64,000 bases of DNA, taken from the NCBI RefSeq assembly GCF_005503535.1, contig NZ_SCNN01000001.1, forward strand, positions 310,001-374,000. The letters are read 5' to 3'. This document shows, in pieces, positions 8,092 to 18,147 of the stretch. The notes beneath the pieces are model-generated. The model did no database searches. It had not been told where the DNA came from and saw only the letters and a list, made by a program, of their open reading frames with translations. The stretch's first letter is position 1, and each line of letters starts with the position of its first letter. This DNA comes from Mesorhizobium comanense (GTDB taxonomy: Bacteria; Pseudomonadota; Alphaproteobacteria; Rhizobiales; Rhizobiaceae). A program made the position numbers and the translations under genes.

Positions 8092-9430
8092 CGCGCTCCC
8101 CTTCCGCGGAGCTTGCCGGCTGTGACAGCCATCCGCCGCTGAAACCCGCTTTGGTCAGACCGCGACGAATATGCGGATTGGATCGCATCAGATCCCAGAT
8201 CAGCCGCGAGCGATGGTTCTCGATCATCATCACGGTGATGCCCTGGTCCAGCCCGTAATAGCCTTCCGACACCCAGCCGTTGCGGCCGAATTTCCGCCGG
8301 TTGGCCAAGGTCGGATTGAAGCCGCTCGGCAGCCGGAAATTGTCGATCACTTCGGGATAGCGCTCGCCGATATGGCGCAGCGCCGCCAGGCAGATATCAG
8401 GCGCGAACGGCAGGGATGCGGGATAGGACCACGGCGCGATCGTCCCGTCATCAGGCCCGAATGGCGCGCCGCGCGCCGCATAACCTGAAAACCGGTGCCG
8501 CCGCTGCTGCACGCTGGCCCGGAAGCCACCCGGTCCATCCCCCGCCGAAAGGCCCCACAGGTTCTCGCCATAGCCGTCAAAGCCATAAGGGTTATGGCGG
8601 GCATAGTCGCGGTGCAGGTAGGTCGAACGCCGGCTGTTTTCGAAATAGTCCGAATTCTTCTCGCGCATGAAGGCGTCGCGGATGCCGGCGAAATCGATCC
8701 ACGCATGCGAGAACTGGTGCATGAACAGCGGCCCGCCATAGAGCACGTCATGGCCGTAGATGTTTTCCCATTGGTAGGTTGCCGTCCAGGCCTCGTAGCT
8801 GTCGTCCGAAGTCGGGCTGTCGGGCGAGGCCATCGACAGCACGTAGAGGATGGTCGCCTCGTTGTAGCCTTCCCAACCATAGTGCAGGAAGCCGCTTCTG
8901 GGCTTCCAGCCCTGCCGCAGCGTGGGCGTGCTGCCCTGCGCCCACCGCCAGTCGACACGCCGGTAGAGCGCGTCGGCCAGCTGTCTGATTTCTGCCTCCT
9001 GCGGGTCGTCATTCGAGAAAAATGAGCCTGCCAGGAGCACGCCCGCCATCAGCAGCGCCGTGTCCACCATCGACAGTTCGCAGCGCCAGACCCGCAGGCC
9101 CGTGCGCATGTCGAGGAAATGATAGTAGAAACCCTTGTGGCCGGTAACGTCGTCGCCGCGGCCCTGCGGGCTGGCGGTGAAGAAGCGCAACGCCGCGAGC
9201 GTCAGCCCGGCCGCGGCTTCACGCGTCATCCAGCCGCGCTCGACGCCGATCGGGTAGCAGGACAATGCGAAACCGACGACGGCGATGCTGGCCGGCGAAT
9301 TCGGCCGCGACGTATCGGCGACAAGTCCGTTGTCGGGGTTCACCGTCTCCAGGAAATAACCGAAGGCGGCGCGCTGATAGCGGTCCAGAAGCTCGTCGTC
9401 GGACAGCGCGGCAGGTTGTGCTTCAGGCAA
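8081..9430 (-). CDS. Glycoamylase-like domain protein, GH144-type beta-1,2-glucanase candidate
   Basis: About 449 residues of an (alpha/alpha)6-barrel protein. Recognisable segments are ALRFFTASPQG, GFYYHFLDMRTG, ELSMVDTALLMAGVL, GWEGYNEATILYVLS, PLFMHQFSHAWIDF and GWVSEGYYGLDQGITVMMIENHRS, which match the glucoamylase-like family (PF10091) that contains GH144 endo-beta-1,2-glucanases. No signal peptide is visible, so it may act inside the cell. No ATG fits: a TTG with GGAG ten bases upstream is used here, and a second TTG three codons earlier is possible. It overlaps the GH39 gene by 8 bp. Rhizobia make cyclic beta-1,2-glucans, a plausible but unproven substrate. Confidence 0.72.
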   Translation of the reverse strand: MPEAQPAALSDDELLDRYQRAAFGYFLETVNPDNGLVADTSRPNSPASIAVVGFALSCYPIGVERGWMTREAAAGLTLAALRFFTASPQGRGDDVTGHKGFYYHFLDMRTGLRVWRCELSMVDTALLMAGVLLAGSFFSNDDPQEAEIRQLADALYRRVDWRWAQGSTPTLRQGWKPRSGFLHYGWEGYNEATILYVLSMASPDSPTSDDSYEAWTATYQWENIYGHDVLYGGPLFMHQFSHAWIDFAGIRDAFMREKNSDYFENSRRSTYLHRDYARHNPYGFDGYGENLWGLSAGDGPGGFRASVQQRRHRFSGYAARGAPFGPDDGTIAPWSYPASLPFAPDICLAALRHIGERYPEVIDNFRLPSGFNPTLANRRKFGRNGWVSEGYYGLDQGITVMMIENHRSRLIWDLMRSNPHIRRGLTKAGFSGGWLSQPASSAEGERDVA

Positions 9431-10910
9431 GCGATGCAAACTCCAGCGTCACGGAAGCGACCCCCAATGGCGGCACGCTCACATCGAATACGAGGGCGCC
9501 ATCACGCCAGGCGACCGGTTGTTCCCGCGTCGGCATTTCAGAAGCCGCATGCAATTGTTCGACCATTGCCGGACTGAGATAGTCGGGCTTTCCCATCGTC
9601 GCCCACAGCGCCTTGGCGTTGGCGCTTCCCGCATCGATCCGCCGGATGATGGCGGCGGCGGGCCTTAGAGCGTTCGCGAGTTCGATATGGACGGTTTCGT
9701 CCACGACCGGATGACGCGGCAAGGCGAAGTTGGAAATCAGCACGGTCAGCGAATTCCCGTCGCGGACGCACCAGCTGTCGACGGTCGGATGGTTGCCGTC
9801 CATGCGCAGGATTTCCCCTCCAAGTCGATGCAGCATTTCAAAGGCACGGTAGGCCGGTTTGGCGATGCCGTGAAGGTTCATCAGACCGAAGCCGCCGTGG
9901 AAGGGCACTGAAGGAAAATAGTTCTCCTCGAAAATATCCGAGAAGGTCCAGTAGCTGTAGCCATCGACCAGTCCTCTCGCCTCCATCACCGTCTTGACGA
10001 TGAAGGCGGCGGCATAGGGCTCGTCATGCAGGGGATCGCGCGGGTTCGAGGACGTGCACCATTCGGTGTAGTAGAGCGGACGGTCGCCGGCCTGCCGGCG
10101 TGCGGTGCGCGCCTCCTCCCGCAACACGCTTCGCGTGCTTTCAGAAAGCTGGGTCTCGGTGTCGTCGCCTGGTTTGCCGAAGGCATCGGTCGGATAATGA
10201 TGCGTGCTGATGAAATCGGCTGGCAGGCTGTTCTGCCCGCAATGGGCAATAAAATCATCGATCCAGGCATTGGCGGCGGTGGCCGGCCCGCCGACCTGCA
10301 ACCGCGTGTCGACGGATTTGATCGCCTTCGCCGTAGCGGCATAGAGCCTGAAATAGTCCTCCTGCTTGCCGCTGCCGAACGCCTCGAGGTTGGGCTCGTT
10401 CCACACCTCGAAGAACCATTGGCGCACTTCCTCCAGGCCGTAGCGGTCGACCCAATGGCCAACAAGCTTGGCAATGAGGGTGGACCACTGGCCATAGTCC
10501 TTCGGCGCGCTGACATTGGCACGGTAGTGGAAGATGATCTGCCCCGAAGATGACAGCATCGTCGGCATGAAACTCAGTTCGACAAAGGGCCGCATGCCGA
10601 TCGACAGCAGGAAATCGAAGATCTGGTCGGCATTGAAGAACGAGTAGAGCGGCTGGTCGTCCTGATCGATGAGCGTGCCCATGTCGTCATCGAGCAGGCC
10701 GTGGAAACGGACGTGGCGAAAGCCGAGTTCGTCATGGGCGCGCCGCATCTGCGCCTGCCAGTCGGCACGCAAAGCCAGCGTCGCATGGCCGCTGCCGACT
10801 GTATGTTCCCAGAAATGCGGGAAGTCTTCGCCCCGGATGCCGAGATCGCAGTAAAATACCGCGCTCGTGGGATCGCATGGTGGCTTCGTCGCAGGCTGTA
10901 CGCTTTGCAT
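9423..10910 (-). CDS. GH39 family glycoside hydrolase (beta-xylosidase-like)
   Basis: A (beta/alpha)8-barrel glycosidase of about 495 residues. WFFEVWNEPNLEAF near residue 170 carries the acid/base Glu of clan GH-A (NEP), and LYYTEWCTSSNPRDP near 280 carries the nucleophile Glu. The start RVHDELGFRHVRFHGLLDDDMG-like region (here written in part) and PFVELSFMPTML fit GH39, whose members hydrolyse beta-xylosides or alpha-iduronides and, in some bacteria, other exopolysaccharide linkages. There is no signal peptide. The ATG is two codons after a possible GTG. It is the first of three overlapping minus-strand genes (GH39, GH144-like, flavoprotein) and lies 54 bp downstream of an SDR gene. Substrate unknown. 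Confidence 0.85.
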   Translation of the reverse strand: MQSVQPATKPPCDPTSAVFYCDLGIRGEDFPHFWEHTVGSGHATLALRADWQAQMRRAHDELGFRHVRFHGLLDDDMGTLIDQDDQPLYSFFNADQIFDFLLSIGMRPFVELSFMPTMLSSSGQIIFHYRANVSAPKDYGQWSTLIAKLVGHWVDRYGLEEVRQWFFEVWNEPNLEAFGSGKQEDYFRLYAATAKAIKSVDTRLQVGGPATAANAWIDDFIAHCGQNSLPADFISTHHYPTDAFGKPGDDTETQLSESTRSVLREEARTARRQAGDRPLYYTEWCTSSNPRDPLHDEPYAAAFIVKTVMEARGLVDGYSYWTFSDIFEENYFPSVPFHGGFGLMNLHGIAKPAYRAFEMLHRLGGEILRMDGNHPTVDSWCVRDGNSLTVLISNFALPRHPVVDETVHIELANALRPAAAIIRRIDAGSANAKALWATMGKPDYLSPAMVEQLHAASEMPTREQPVAWRDGALVFDVSVPPLGVASVTLEFASLA

Positions 10911-10970
10911 GGCCACTTATACGCAGTACGGCCTTGTTCGTTGCCTTCTCACGCGGATTTGTAGTTGCCG

Positions 10971-11723
10971 TCAATAGGTGGCGCGGCCGCCCGAAACGTC
11001 GAAGACGGCGGCGGTCGTGAAGGAGCATTCCTCAGAGGCGATCCAGCAGATCAGCGCGGCGACCTCGTCGACTTCGCCGAAGCGCGCCATCGGGATCTTT
11101 GAGAGCATGAAGTCGATATGCTCCTGGCTCATCTGCTTGAAGATGGCGGTGCGTACGGCCGCCGGGGTCACGCAATTCACCGTCACCTTCGTCTTGGCCA
11201 GTTCCTTGCCGAGGGACTTGGTCAGGCCGATCACGGCGGCCTTGGACGTGCTGTAGGCCGACGCGTTGGGATTGCCTTCCTTGCCGGCGATCGACGCGAT
11301 GTTGACGATGCGCCCGTAGTTGCGCTCGAGCATGTGCGGCACCAGCGCCTTGTTGCAGTGGAAGACGCCGTTGATGTTGATGTCGATGACCCTTTGCCAA
11401 TCCTCGGCCGGATAGGCCCATGTGGTCATGTTCGGCCCGGTGATGGCGGCGCTGGTGACAAGGATGTCGACACCGCCAAGAGCGTCGATGGTGGATCGTG
11501 CGGCACCATCCACACTTGCTGCATCGGCGACATCCACCGTCACGCCGTGCAGCTCTGGCAAGAGGGCCTTTGCCTGCTCGATCTGGGCGGGGTCGCGATC
11601 CCAGACGCTGACACGTCCGCCTTCTTCGGAGATTCTCTGGGCGACCGCGAGGCCGATGCCCGAGGCGCCGCCGGTGATGACGGCCGATCGGCCGGCGAAG
11701 CGTCCCGCGAAGTTCATCGGCAT
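10971..11723 (-). CDS. Short-chain dehydrogenase/reductase (SDR)
   Basis: A classical 250-residue SDR that should oxidise or reduce an alcohol/carbonyl with NAD(P). It has the cofactor motif TGGASGIG near residue 18, the NIAS strand with the catalytic Ser, YSTSK with catalytic Tyr and Lys near residue 160, and VTPAAVRT after it. The usual NNAG motif is replaced by TSAAITG. An acidic residue at the end of strand 2 (WDRD) suggests NAD rather than NADP. The ATG has a GGAGAG site six bases upstream. It resembles sugar-acid dehydrogenases such as 2-keto-3-deoxy-L-fuconate dehydrogenase, but the substrate cannot be assigned. It may belong either with the glycosidases downstream or with the catabolic island upstream. 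Confidence 0.85.
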   Translation of the reverse strand: MPMNFAGRFAGRSAVITGGASGIGLAVAQRISEEGGRVSVWDRDPAQIEQAKALLPELHGVTVDVADAASVDGAARSTIDALGGVDILVTSAAITGPNMTTWAYPAEDWQRVIDININGVFHCNKALVPHMLERNYGRIVNIASIAGKEGNPNASAYSTSKAAVIGLTKSLGKELAKTKVTVNCVTPAAVRTAIFKQMSQEHIDFMLSKIPMARFGEVDEVAALICWIASEECSFTTAAVFDVSGGRATY

Positions 11724-11854
11724 CCGTTCTCTCCGTCCATTACCGGCTGTGGCGCCCTGTGCGGCGGCCGAACATTCCCTGGGATTTTGCGGGTGGCGCC
11801 GGCCGAGTTCAAGCCGGCATGGTGCCGGATCGTCTGGGCCAATGCCGGCAAGCC

Positions 11855-12712
11855 CTATGCCGGTTCGCCTTCGAGTTGACGTCGCAGCGCTTCCACCATT
11901 GCCACCAGCGCCGGCCCGATTTCGGTATGAGCGCGTTGCTCGGTGATGATCTCGCCGATGCCGCCGCAGGTGATGGCGACCAGCGGCGAACCGTCGCGCG
12001 GGCGGAAGGGCACGCCGACCGCGTGGATATAGCTGTGCCACGCCCCGAACGACGTCACATAGCCGAGCCTCGCGTGCTGGGCGATCGCGTCCTCGATCGC
12101 CGCGGAGATCGCTTCAGCCTTGTCCGGTTCCGCCTCCTGCAACGCCCGCACGAGGCTCGCCCGTTCCTCGGGCGCAAGCCCCGCCGCATAGGCAAGCCCC
12201 ATCGAGGTCTTCCAGATAGGCAGATGGGAGCCGGGGTTGAGGCGCAGCGTGACAAGGCTCTCCGACCGGCAGTTGGCGAGATAAACCATGTTGAGGCTGT
12301 CGCGCGTGCCGATCGCCACCGCCGCGCCGGTGAGGTCCGCGAGCGGCTGCATCAGTGGACGGGCGATGTGGACGACGGCGCTGGAGCTCAGGGCCGAATA
12401 GCCGAGCGCCACCGTTGCAGGGCCGAGGCTGTAGCGCCCGAGCTCCTTGTCGTAGAGGAGGTAGCCGAGCGCGCTCAGCGTATAGGTGATGCGTGAAACC
12501 GTCGCTTTCGGCAGGCCGGTGCGGGCGATGATGTCCTGATTGCCGAGCGAGGCATCACCCGGCCGGAAGGCGCGCAATATACCAAGCCCGCGCACCAGCG
12601 AGGACGAAAGTTGCCCGCCTTCGCCGTCGAGGTCCGTCTCGTCCCTTGTCGCTCTCTTGCGCACGCTGGCGGTCTTTCTGGCGGACGGATCCGCCGCTCG
12701 GGCCGGTGTCAC
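11855..12712 (-). CDS. IclR family transcriptional regulator
   Basis: A 285-residue regulator. After a basic, low-complexity N-terminus of about 35 residues comes the winged helix (SSLVRGLGILRAFRPGD, NQDIIARTGLPKATVSRITYTLSALGYL) and then the IclR ligand-binding domain (HIARPLMQPLADLTGAAVAIGTRD, SLVTLRLNPGSHLPIWKTSMGLAYAAGL split here by reading). The start is GTG, with no strong ribosome-binding site. It is divergent from the ABC importer operon, and a 15-bp IclR-type palindrome lies just upstream, within 20-35 bp of the start, so autoregulation plus control of the importer is likely. The effector is unknown, presumably the imported substrate or a product. Confidence 0.88.
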   Translation of the reverse strand: MTPARAADPSARKTASVRKRATRDETDLDGEGGQLSSSLVRGLGILRAFRPGDASLGNQDIIARTGLPKATVSRITYTLSALGYLLYDKELGRYSLGPATVALGYSALSSSAVVHIARPLMQPLADLTGAAVAIGTRDSLNMVYLANCRSESLVTLRLNPGSHLPIWKTSMGLAYAAGLAPEERASLVRALQEAEPDKAEAISAAIEDAIAQHARLGYVTSFGAWHSYIHAVGVPFRPRDGSPLVAITCGGIGEIITEQRAHTEIGPALVAMVEALRRQLEGEPA

Positions 12713-12732
12713 CGGCGCCGTTCATTCAAAAA

Positions 12733-12747
12733 TGAAATTAAATTCCA
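12733..12747. promoter_or_regulatory. IclR-type operator, site 1
   Basis: The 15-bp imperfect palindrome TGAAATTAAATTCCA lies between the divergent iclR-like and dppB-like genes. It resembles the IclR consensus TGGAAATnATTTCCA. Its complement, TGGAATTTAATTTCA, is the same as site 2 at 27800 except for the central base. AT-rich sequence around it stands out in this GC-rich DNA. Confidence 0.65.
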
Positions 12748-12852
12748 TTTATATTGACAGCGGCTTTCCCAGCCTGTCAATATGTTTGCCTTGATGGTAT
12801 GTCGCTGCGCCCTGTGCCATCATACGAAGCCCGTCCTTGTGAAGGTAGCCAC

Positions 12853-13866
12853 GTGTCCCGCTATATTTTGCGCCGGCTTATCGCAATGCCGTTCCTGGTG
12901 CTCGGCATCGTCACCATCGCCTTCCTGATCACCACGGTGACGAAGGGCGATCCGCTGACCGCCATCGTAGCTGAACAGCAGATGAGCAACCCCGAAGTGG
13001 TCGCCGCCGCCAAGGCCCGCTGGGGTTTGGATCGTCCCTTGCCGGAACGCTATATGATATATCTTGGCAATCTCATGAGCGGTGATCTCGGCACATCCTT
13101 CATCACCAAGCGCAATGTCGGCACCGACATTCTGTACCGCCTGCCGGCAACGCTCGAACTGGTCTTCGCCGCCATGATCTTCGGCACCACGCTTGGCATC
13201 GTGCTCGGCGTGCTCGCCGCCTATTTCCGCAACAGCCTGATCGACCATGGCGCACGGCTGTTCGCCCTGTTCGGGTCATCGCTGCCGGTATTCTGGTCGG
13301 GGCTCGGCCTGCTTTTCATTTTCTCGGTGGTCTTGAACTGGCTTCCAGGCCCGGGCCGCCTGGATGCGCGTCTACCGCTGCCGCCCGGCGTCACCGGCTT
13401 CCTCACCATCGATTCACTGCTGGCTGGCAATCTCGCCGTCTTCAAGGACGCGCTGTGGCATCTGCTGTTGCCGGCCTTCGTGCTCGGCTGGACGGTCTCG
13501 GGCACGATCTCGCGCCTGGTGCGCGCCAATATGCTCGACGTGATGAGCCGCGAATTCGTGCTCACGGCGCGCGCCAAAGGGGCCAGCGAATTCCGCGTCG
13601 TCATCGTCCATGCGCTACGCAACACGATGGTGCCGACGCTCACCGTCATCGGCTATTCCTTCGCCTATCTCATCACCGGCGCGGTGCTGACCGAGACCAT
13701 CTTCTCCTGGCCGGGCATGGGCTCCTATGCGGTCGAGGCGGCACGCGCGCTCGACTTCCCCGCCATCATCGGCGTCACCATCGTCGGCGGCCTGGCCTTC
13801 CTGGTCACCAATCTCATCACCGACATCCTCTATGTCGTGGCCAACCCGCGCGTGAGGCTGAGTTGA
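12853..13866 (+). CDS. ABC importer permease, DppB/OppB type
   Basis: Inner-membrane permease of 337 residues with six predicted membrane segments. The N-terminus SRYILRRLIAMPFLVLGIVTIAFLI (read in parts) is typical of DppB/OppB/GsiC proteins, and the EAA loop lies in FVLTARAKGASEFRVVIVHALRN near residue 245. The GTG start has GAAGG seven bases upstream; an upstream in-frame start at 12754 would run through the operator region and is rejected. It begins a tight operon dppB-dppC-dppD-dppF-CoA transferase-aldehyde dehydrogenase. This permease class imports di/oligopeptides, but also opines, glutathione, nickel complexes and other small compounds, so the substrate is open. Confidence 0.9.
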   Translation: MSRYILRRLIAMPFLVLGIVTIAFLITTVTKGDPLTAIVAEQQMSNPEVVAAAKARWGLDRPLPERYMIYLGNLMSGDLGTSFITKRNVGTDILYRLPATLELVFAAMIFGTTLGIVLGVLAAYFRNSLIDHGARLFALFGSSLPVFWSGLGLLFIFSVVLNWLPGPGRLDARLPLPPGVTGFLTIDSLLAGNLAVFKDALWHLLLPAFVLGWTVSGTISRLVRANMLDVMSREFVLTARAKGASEFRVVIVHALRNTMVPTLTVIGYSFAYLITGAVLTETIFSWPGMGSYAVEAARALDFPAIIGVTIVGGLAFLVTNLITDILYVVANPRVRLS

Positions 13867-14708
13867 TGTCGGCCGTCGTCACCAAGTCCCGTTCCGCTGC
13901 TATCCCCGAATGGCTCACCGCACCGCTCGTCATCGGCACGGTCGTCATCCTGTTCTGGCTGTTCATGACGCTGTTCGCCAATCTGGTGGTGCAGTTCGAT
14001 CCGCTCGAAATGGTCGGCCGCCGTCTGCAGCCGCCGAGCTGGACGCATTGGCTGGGCACCGACGCGCTCGGCCGCGATGTGCTGGCCCGCACCTTGCACG
14101 GCGCGGCCCATTCGCTGCCGATCGCCGTTCTGGTCGTCGTGTCGGCCGTTGTCATCGGCTCGCTGCTCGGCGCCATCTCCGGCTTCGTCGGCGGCTTCAC
14201 CGGTGCGGCGATCATGCGGCTTGTCGACGTCACCCTGTCCTTTCCGCCAATGCTGCTCGCCATGGCCGTCGCGGCCTCGCTTGGGCCGGGCCTCGGCAAT
14301 GCGGCCATCGCCATGGTGCTGGTCTGGTGGCCGGTCTACGCCCGGCTGATGCGGGCCCAGGTGCTGGAGGTGAAGGAGCGCGAGCATGTCGAGGCGGCGA
14401 TCGCGGCCGGCGCCCGCCCGAGCCGTGTTCTGTTCAAGCACATATTGCCGCTTTGCTGGACGCCGGTTCTGATCAGCGCCACCATGGACCTCGGCCAGGT
14501 CGTGCTGCTCGCCGCCTCGCTCTCCTTCATCGGCCTTGGCGCAACGCCGCCGACTCCCGAATGGGGCTCGATGATCTCCGATGGCGCGGTGCATTTCTAT
14601 CAATGGTGGATCGCCTTCGGCCCGGGCGTCGCCATTCTCACCATCGTGCTCGGCTTCAACTTCATCGGCGACGGCCTGCGCGACATTCTCGATCCAAGGT
14701 CGGACTAG
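13866..14708 (+). CDS. ABC importer permease, DppC/OppC type
   Basis: The second permease subunit, 280 residues. WTHWLGTDALGRDVLARTLHGA near residue 60 is the family hallmark, followed by five to six membrane segments and the EAA loop around VEAAIAAGARPSRVLFKHILP. Its ATG shares a base with the dppB stop (TGATG), so translation is coupled. It pairs with the DppB-like subunit to form the transport channel. The frame is open far upstream, but that part only shadows dppB. Confidence 0.9.
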   Translation: MSAVVTKSRSAAIPEWLTAPLVIGTVVILFWLFMTLFANLVVQFDPLEMVGRRLQPPSWTHWLGTDALGRDVLARTLHGAAHSLPIAVLVVVSAVVIGSLLGAISGFVGGFTGAAIMRLVDVTLSFPPMLLAMAVAASLGPGLGNAAIAMVLVWWPVYARLMRAQVLEVKEREHVEAAIAAGARPSRVLFKHILPLCWTPVLISATMDLGQVVLLAASLSFIGLGATPPTPEWGSMISDGAVHFYQWWIAFGPGVAILTIVLGFNFIGDGLRDILDPRSD

Positions 14709-14711
14709 ACC

Positions 14712-15782
14712 ATGAGCGCACAGCTATCTTCAGCGCGCACGGGCGCGATCGATGCCGCAGGCGAACCGCTGCTGTCCATACGCGGCCTGCGGGTCGGGTT
14801 CCGCAAGGCCGGCAGCCAGTTCGAGGCGGTGCGCGGCATCGACCTCGATGTCGCCAAGGGTGAGGTGGTCGGCATTGTCGGCGAGTCCGGCTCGGGCAAA
14901 TCGGTCGGCATGCTCGCCGCCCTTGGCCTGACCTCCAAGAACGCCGTCGTCACGGGCTCGGTCCGCTTCAAGGGCGAAGAACTCGTCGGCAAGCCGGCGC
15001 GCGCGATGCGCAAGATCAGGGGCTCGCGCATCGCCATGATCTTCCAGGACCCGTTGTCCTCGCTCAATCCGGTGATGACGGTCGGCGCCCAGATCGCCGA
15101 AGCGATCCGCCTGCATCAGCGCCTGACCCACAGGCAGGCCATGGCGCGCGCGGTGGAACTGCTCGCCCTGGTCGCGATCCCGCAGCCGGAACGCCGCGTC
15201 AGCCAGTATCCGCATGAATTCTCGGGCGGCATGCGCCAGCGCGCGGTGATCGCCATGGCGGTCGCCAACGATCCCGATCTCCTGATCGCCGACGAGCCGA
15301 CCACGGCGCTCGACGTGACGGTCCAGGCGCAGATCCTGAGCGTGCTGCGCTCGTTGCAGGAACGTCTCGGCCTCGGCCTGGTGCTGATCACCCATGATCT
15401 CGGCGTCGTCGCCGGCCATGCCGACCGCGTCGCCGTCGTCTATTCCGGCCGCGTCGTCGAGCAGGCAACCGTCTCGCAACTGTTCGCCGATCCGCGCCAT
15501 CCCTACACGCGCGGCCTCATCGCCTCGATCCCTAATCTGGAAGAAAGCCGCGAGCGGCTGTTCTCGATCGAAGGGGCGCCGCCCGCCCTTGGCCGCTTGC
15601 CTGGCGGCTGCGCCTTTCATCCGCGCTGCATATACGCCGAAGCGCGCTGCCGCGAGCAGGACCCGCCGCTGCTCGATGTGGGAGACCGGTTCTCCGCCTG
15701 TCATTTCGCGACAACCCTGCCGCCGTTCCACGGCGCCTCGCTGGCGCCGGCGAGCCTTGAGACTGGAAGCCTAACCTCATGA
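14712..15782 (+). CDS. ABC importer ATPase, DppD/OppD type
   Basis: A 356-residue cytoplasmic ATPase subunit: Walker A GESGSGKS near residue 57, [15 protein letters not shown], signature [16 protein letters not shown], Walker [14 protein letters not shown] and the H-loop LITHDLG. The C-terminal extension [20 protein letters not shown] is the oligopeptide/dipeptide-transporter domain; in related ATPases its cysteines can hold an iron-sulfur cluster. It follows the dppC stop by three bases and overlaps dppF by 4 bp (ATGA). Confidence 0.92.
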   Translation: MSAQLSSARTGAIDAAGEPLLSIRGLRVGFRKAGSQFEAVRGIDLDVAKGEVVGIVGESGSGKSVGMLAALGLTSKNAVVTGSVRFKGEELVGKPARAMRKIRGSRIAMIFQDPLSSLNPVMTVGAQIAEAIRLHQRLTHRQAMARAVELLALVAIPQPERRVSQYPHEFSGGMRQRAVIAMAVANDPDLLIADEPTTALDVTVQAQILSVLRSLQERLGLGLVLITHDLGVVAGHADRVAVVYSGRVVEQATVSQLFADPRHPYTRGLIASIPNLEESRERLFSIEGAPPALGRLPGGCAFHPRCIYAEARCREQDPPLLDVGDRFSACHFATTLPPFHGASLAPASLETGSLTS

Positions 15783-16816
15783 GCCCGGCCGCCGAACACA
15801 AGACAGAACCGGCATCAACCCAGGCGCCAGCGCTCTCGGTTCGTCACCTCGTCAAGGACTTCCCGGTCCGCGGTGGCCTGGTCTTCGACCGTGCGGTTGC
15901 CCATGTGCGAGCGGTCGCCGATGTCTCCTTCGATGTCGCGCTGGGCGAGACGCTCGGCCTTGTCGGTGAATCCGGTTGCGGAAAGTCGACCCTCGGCCGC
16001 TGCCTGATGCGGCTGATCGAGCCGACCAGCGGCGAAAGCTGGTTCCGCGGCCAGAACCTTCTGGCGCTGAACCATGAGGACATGCGCCAGATGCGGCGCT
16101 ACATCCAGCTCGTCTTCCAGGACCCCTATGGCTCGCTGCATCCGCGCATGCGCATTGCCGACAACATCGCCGAGCCGCTGCGCATCGGCGACATGTCCAG
16201 GGCAGACCGCCGCGCCCGTGTCGCCGAACTGCTCGAACTCGTGCGCCTCAATCCCGAGCACGGCCGCCGCTATCCGCACGAACTCTCCGGCGGCCAGCGC
16301 CAGCGTGTCGTCATTGCGCGCGCGCTCGCGCTCAACCCGCAGGTGGTGATCCTCGATGAGCCGGTTTCCGCGCTCGACGTGTCGGTACAGGCCGGAGTGC
16401 TCAATCTGCTGAAGGACATCCAGCAGTCCTTCGGCACGTCCTACCTGTTCATCGCTCACGACTTATCGGTGGTGCGCCACATCTCGCATCAGGTCGCGGT
16501 GATGTATCTCGGCAAGATCGTCGAGATCGCGCCGGCGGCCGAACTCTATTCCCGCTCGCTGCATCCCTACACGCAGGCGCTCTTGTCGGCGGTGCCGCTG
16601 GCCGACCCCGAGAAGGAACGCAAGCGTGAGCGCATCGTGCTGTCGGGCGATGTGCCGAGCCCGCTCAACCCGCCGTCGGGCTGCCGCTTCCGCACCCGTT
16701 GCTTCAAGGCGCAGGCAATCTGCGCCTCGGTCGAACCGCCGCTCGGACCGTCAGGCGAAAAGCATCGCGTCGCCTGCCATTTCCCGGAACCCGTCAACGC
16801 GTTCAAGGCCGCCTGA
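15779..16816 (+). CDS. ABC importer ATPase, DppF/OppF type
   Basis: The second ATPase subunit, 345 residues: Walker [22 protein letters not shown], signature [16 protein letters not shown], Walker [14 protein letters not shown], and the C-terminal [18 protein letters not shown] segment of peptide-type transporters. It completes the BCDF set; the periplasmic binding protein is not here but is encoded about 7 kb away within the same island on the other strand. The next gene, a CoA-transferase, begins 27 bp downstream and is probably cotranscribed. Confidence 0.92.
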   Translation: MSPAAEHKTEPASTQAPALSVRHLVKDFPVRGGLVFDRAVAHVRAVADVSFDVALGETLGLVGESGCGKSTLGRCLMRLIEPTSGESWFRGQNLLALNHEDMRQMRRYIQLVFQDPYGSLHPRMRIADNIAEPLRIGDMSRADRRARVAELLELVRLNPEHGRRYPHELSGGQRQRVVIARALALNPQVVILDEPVSALDVSVQAGVLNLLKDIQQSFGTSYLFIAHDLSVVRHISHQVAVMYLGKIVEIAPAAELYSRSLHPYTQALLSAVPLADPEKERKRERIVLSGDVPSPLNPPSGCRFRTRCFKAQAICASVEPPLGPSGEKHRVACHFPEPVNAFKAA

Positions 16817-16843
16817 CATCCGCAAGCCGACGCCGAACCGCGC

Positions 16844-18130
16844 ATGAAGGATTTGATCGTGACCGAAGACCGCTCCAACGATGCCGGCATCGCAGGCCGC
16901 AACCGACTGCCGCTCGCGGGCATCAAGGTGCTCGATCTCTCGCGCGTGCTGGCCGGCCCCTGGGCGACGATGAGCCTCGCCGATCTCGGCGCCGAGGTTT
17001 GGAAGATCGAGAACATCGATGGCGGCGACGATACCAGGGCCTGGTCGGTGCCGAGCTACAAGGGCGTCTCGACCTATTACCTCTCAGCCAATCGCGGCAA
17101 GCAGAGCATCGCGCTCGACATGAAGAGCCCGCAAGGCCTGGCCATCGTGCGCGAACTCGCCGCGAAGGCCGATGTCGTCGTCGAGAATTTTCGCGGCGGC
17201 ACCGCCGACCGGCTGGGCGTCGGCTACAACGAGCTCAGCGCCACCAATCCCGGTCTCGTCTACTGTTCCATCTCCGGTTACGGCCAGACTGGCCCCGACG
17301 CCAGCCGACCGGGCTACGACTTCGTCATGCAGGCCGAAAGCGGCCTGATGGCCATCACCGGCGAGAGCGATGGCGAGCCGATGCGCGTCGGCGTCGCCAT
17401 CACCGACGTCGTCTGCGGCATGGTGGCGACGCAATCGATCCTGGCGGCGCTGTTCGAACGCACGACGACCGGCAAGGGCCAGTTCCTCGACCTGTCGCTC
17501 ATCGATTGCGCGCTCAGTCTCCTGATCAATGTCGGCAGTGGTTATCTCAACACCGGCCGCGAAGTCGCACGGTATGGCAACGCTCATCCGACGGTCGTGC
17601 CCTACCAGATATTCGAGACCTCGGATGGCCGGTTCGCCCTGGCCGTCGGCAACGACAGGCAGTTCGCCGCACTCTGTGAAAAGGTCGTCGGCCTGCCGCA
17701 TCTGGCCAAGGACCCACGCTTCATCAAGGCGGGCGCGCGCGCCACGAACCGGGGCGATTTGATCCCCCAGCTTGCCGATGTCTTCAGGACGCGGACCCGC
17801 GACCACTGGATGGCGGCCTGCGCCGCGGCCAGCGTGCCGGCGGGCACGGTGAAGTCGATCCCGGAAGTCTTCGACAGCCCCAATGTGCGCGAGCGTGGCC
17901 TCGTCCAGACCCTGCCGCACCCGCATCTCGGGACCGTCGCCATGGTGCGCCCCGCTCAAGGGTTGGCCGCGCAATTGACGGCGGATTTCACGGCGCCGCC
18001 AATGCTGGGCCAGGACACGGAAGCGGTGCTGACGGAGGTCCTCGGCTACAGCGCCGACAGCATTCGCGACCTGGTAGGGTCTGGCGCCGTCGGCGTCTAC
18101 ACGCCTGCCGCCGGACCTGTTTCCGCCTGA
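16844..18130 (+). CDS. Class III (CaiB/BaiF) CoA-transferase
   Basis: A 428-residue family III CoA-transferase, which moves CoA between carboxylic acids in the cytoplasm. The N-terminus [20 protein letters not shown], then [11 protein letters not shown] and [16 protein letters not shown], and [12 protein letters not shown] are strongly conserved family segments; the catalytic Asp lies in the following [14 protein letters not shown] / [10 protein letters not shown] region. Its place directly behind the importer suggests that the imported compound or a product is a carboxylic acid that is activated to a CoA thioester. The specific acids cannot be read from sequence. Confidence 0.9.
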   Translation: MKDLIVTEDRSNDAGIAGRNRLPLAGIKVLDLSRVLAGPWATMSLADLGAEVWKIENIDGGDDTRAWSVPSYKGVSTYYLSANRGKQSIALDMKSPQGLAIVRELAAKADVVVENFRGGTADRLGVGYNELSATNPGLVYCSISGYGQTGPDASRPGYDFVMQAESGLMAITGESDGEPMRVGVAITDVVCGMVATQSILAALFERTTTGKGQFLDLSLIDCALSLLINVGSGYLNTGREVARYGNAHPTVVPYQIFETSDGRFALAVGNDRQFAALCEKVVGLPHLAKDPRFIKAGARATNRGDLIPQLADVFRTRTRDHWMAACAAASVPAGTVKSIPEVFDSPNVRERGLVQTLPHPHLGTVAMVRPAQGLAAQLTADFTAPPMLGQDTEAVLTEVLGYSADSIRDLVGSGAVGVYTPAAGPVSA

Positions 18131-18147
18131 CCTTCACGGAGCCTGCC

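Noticed and set aside
13455-13865. Upstream extension of the DppC-like permease
   Set aside because: It overlaps dppB in another frame and has no membrane or family pattern; the coupled ATG at 13866 is the natural start.
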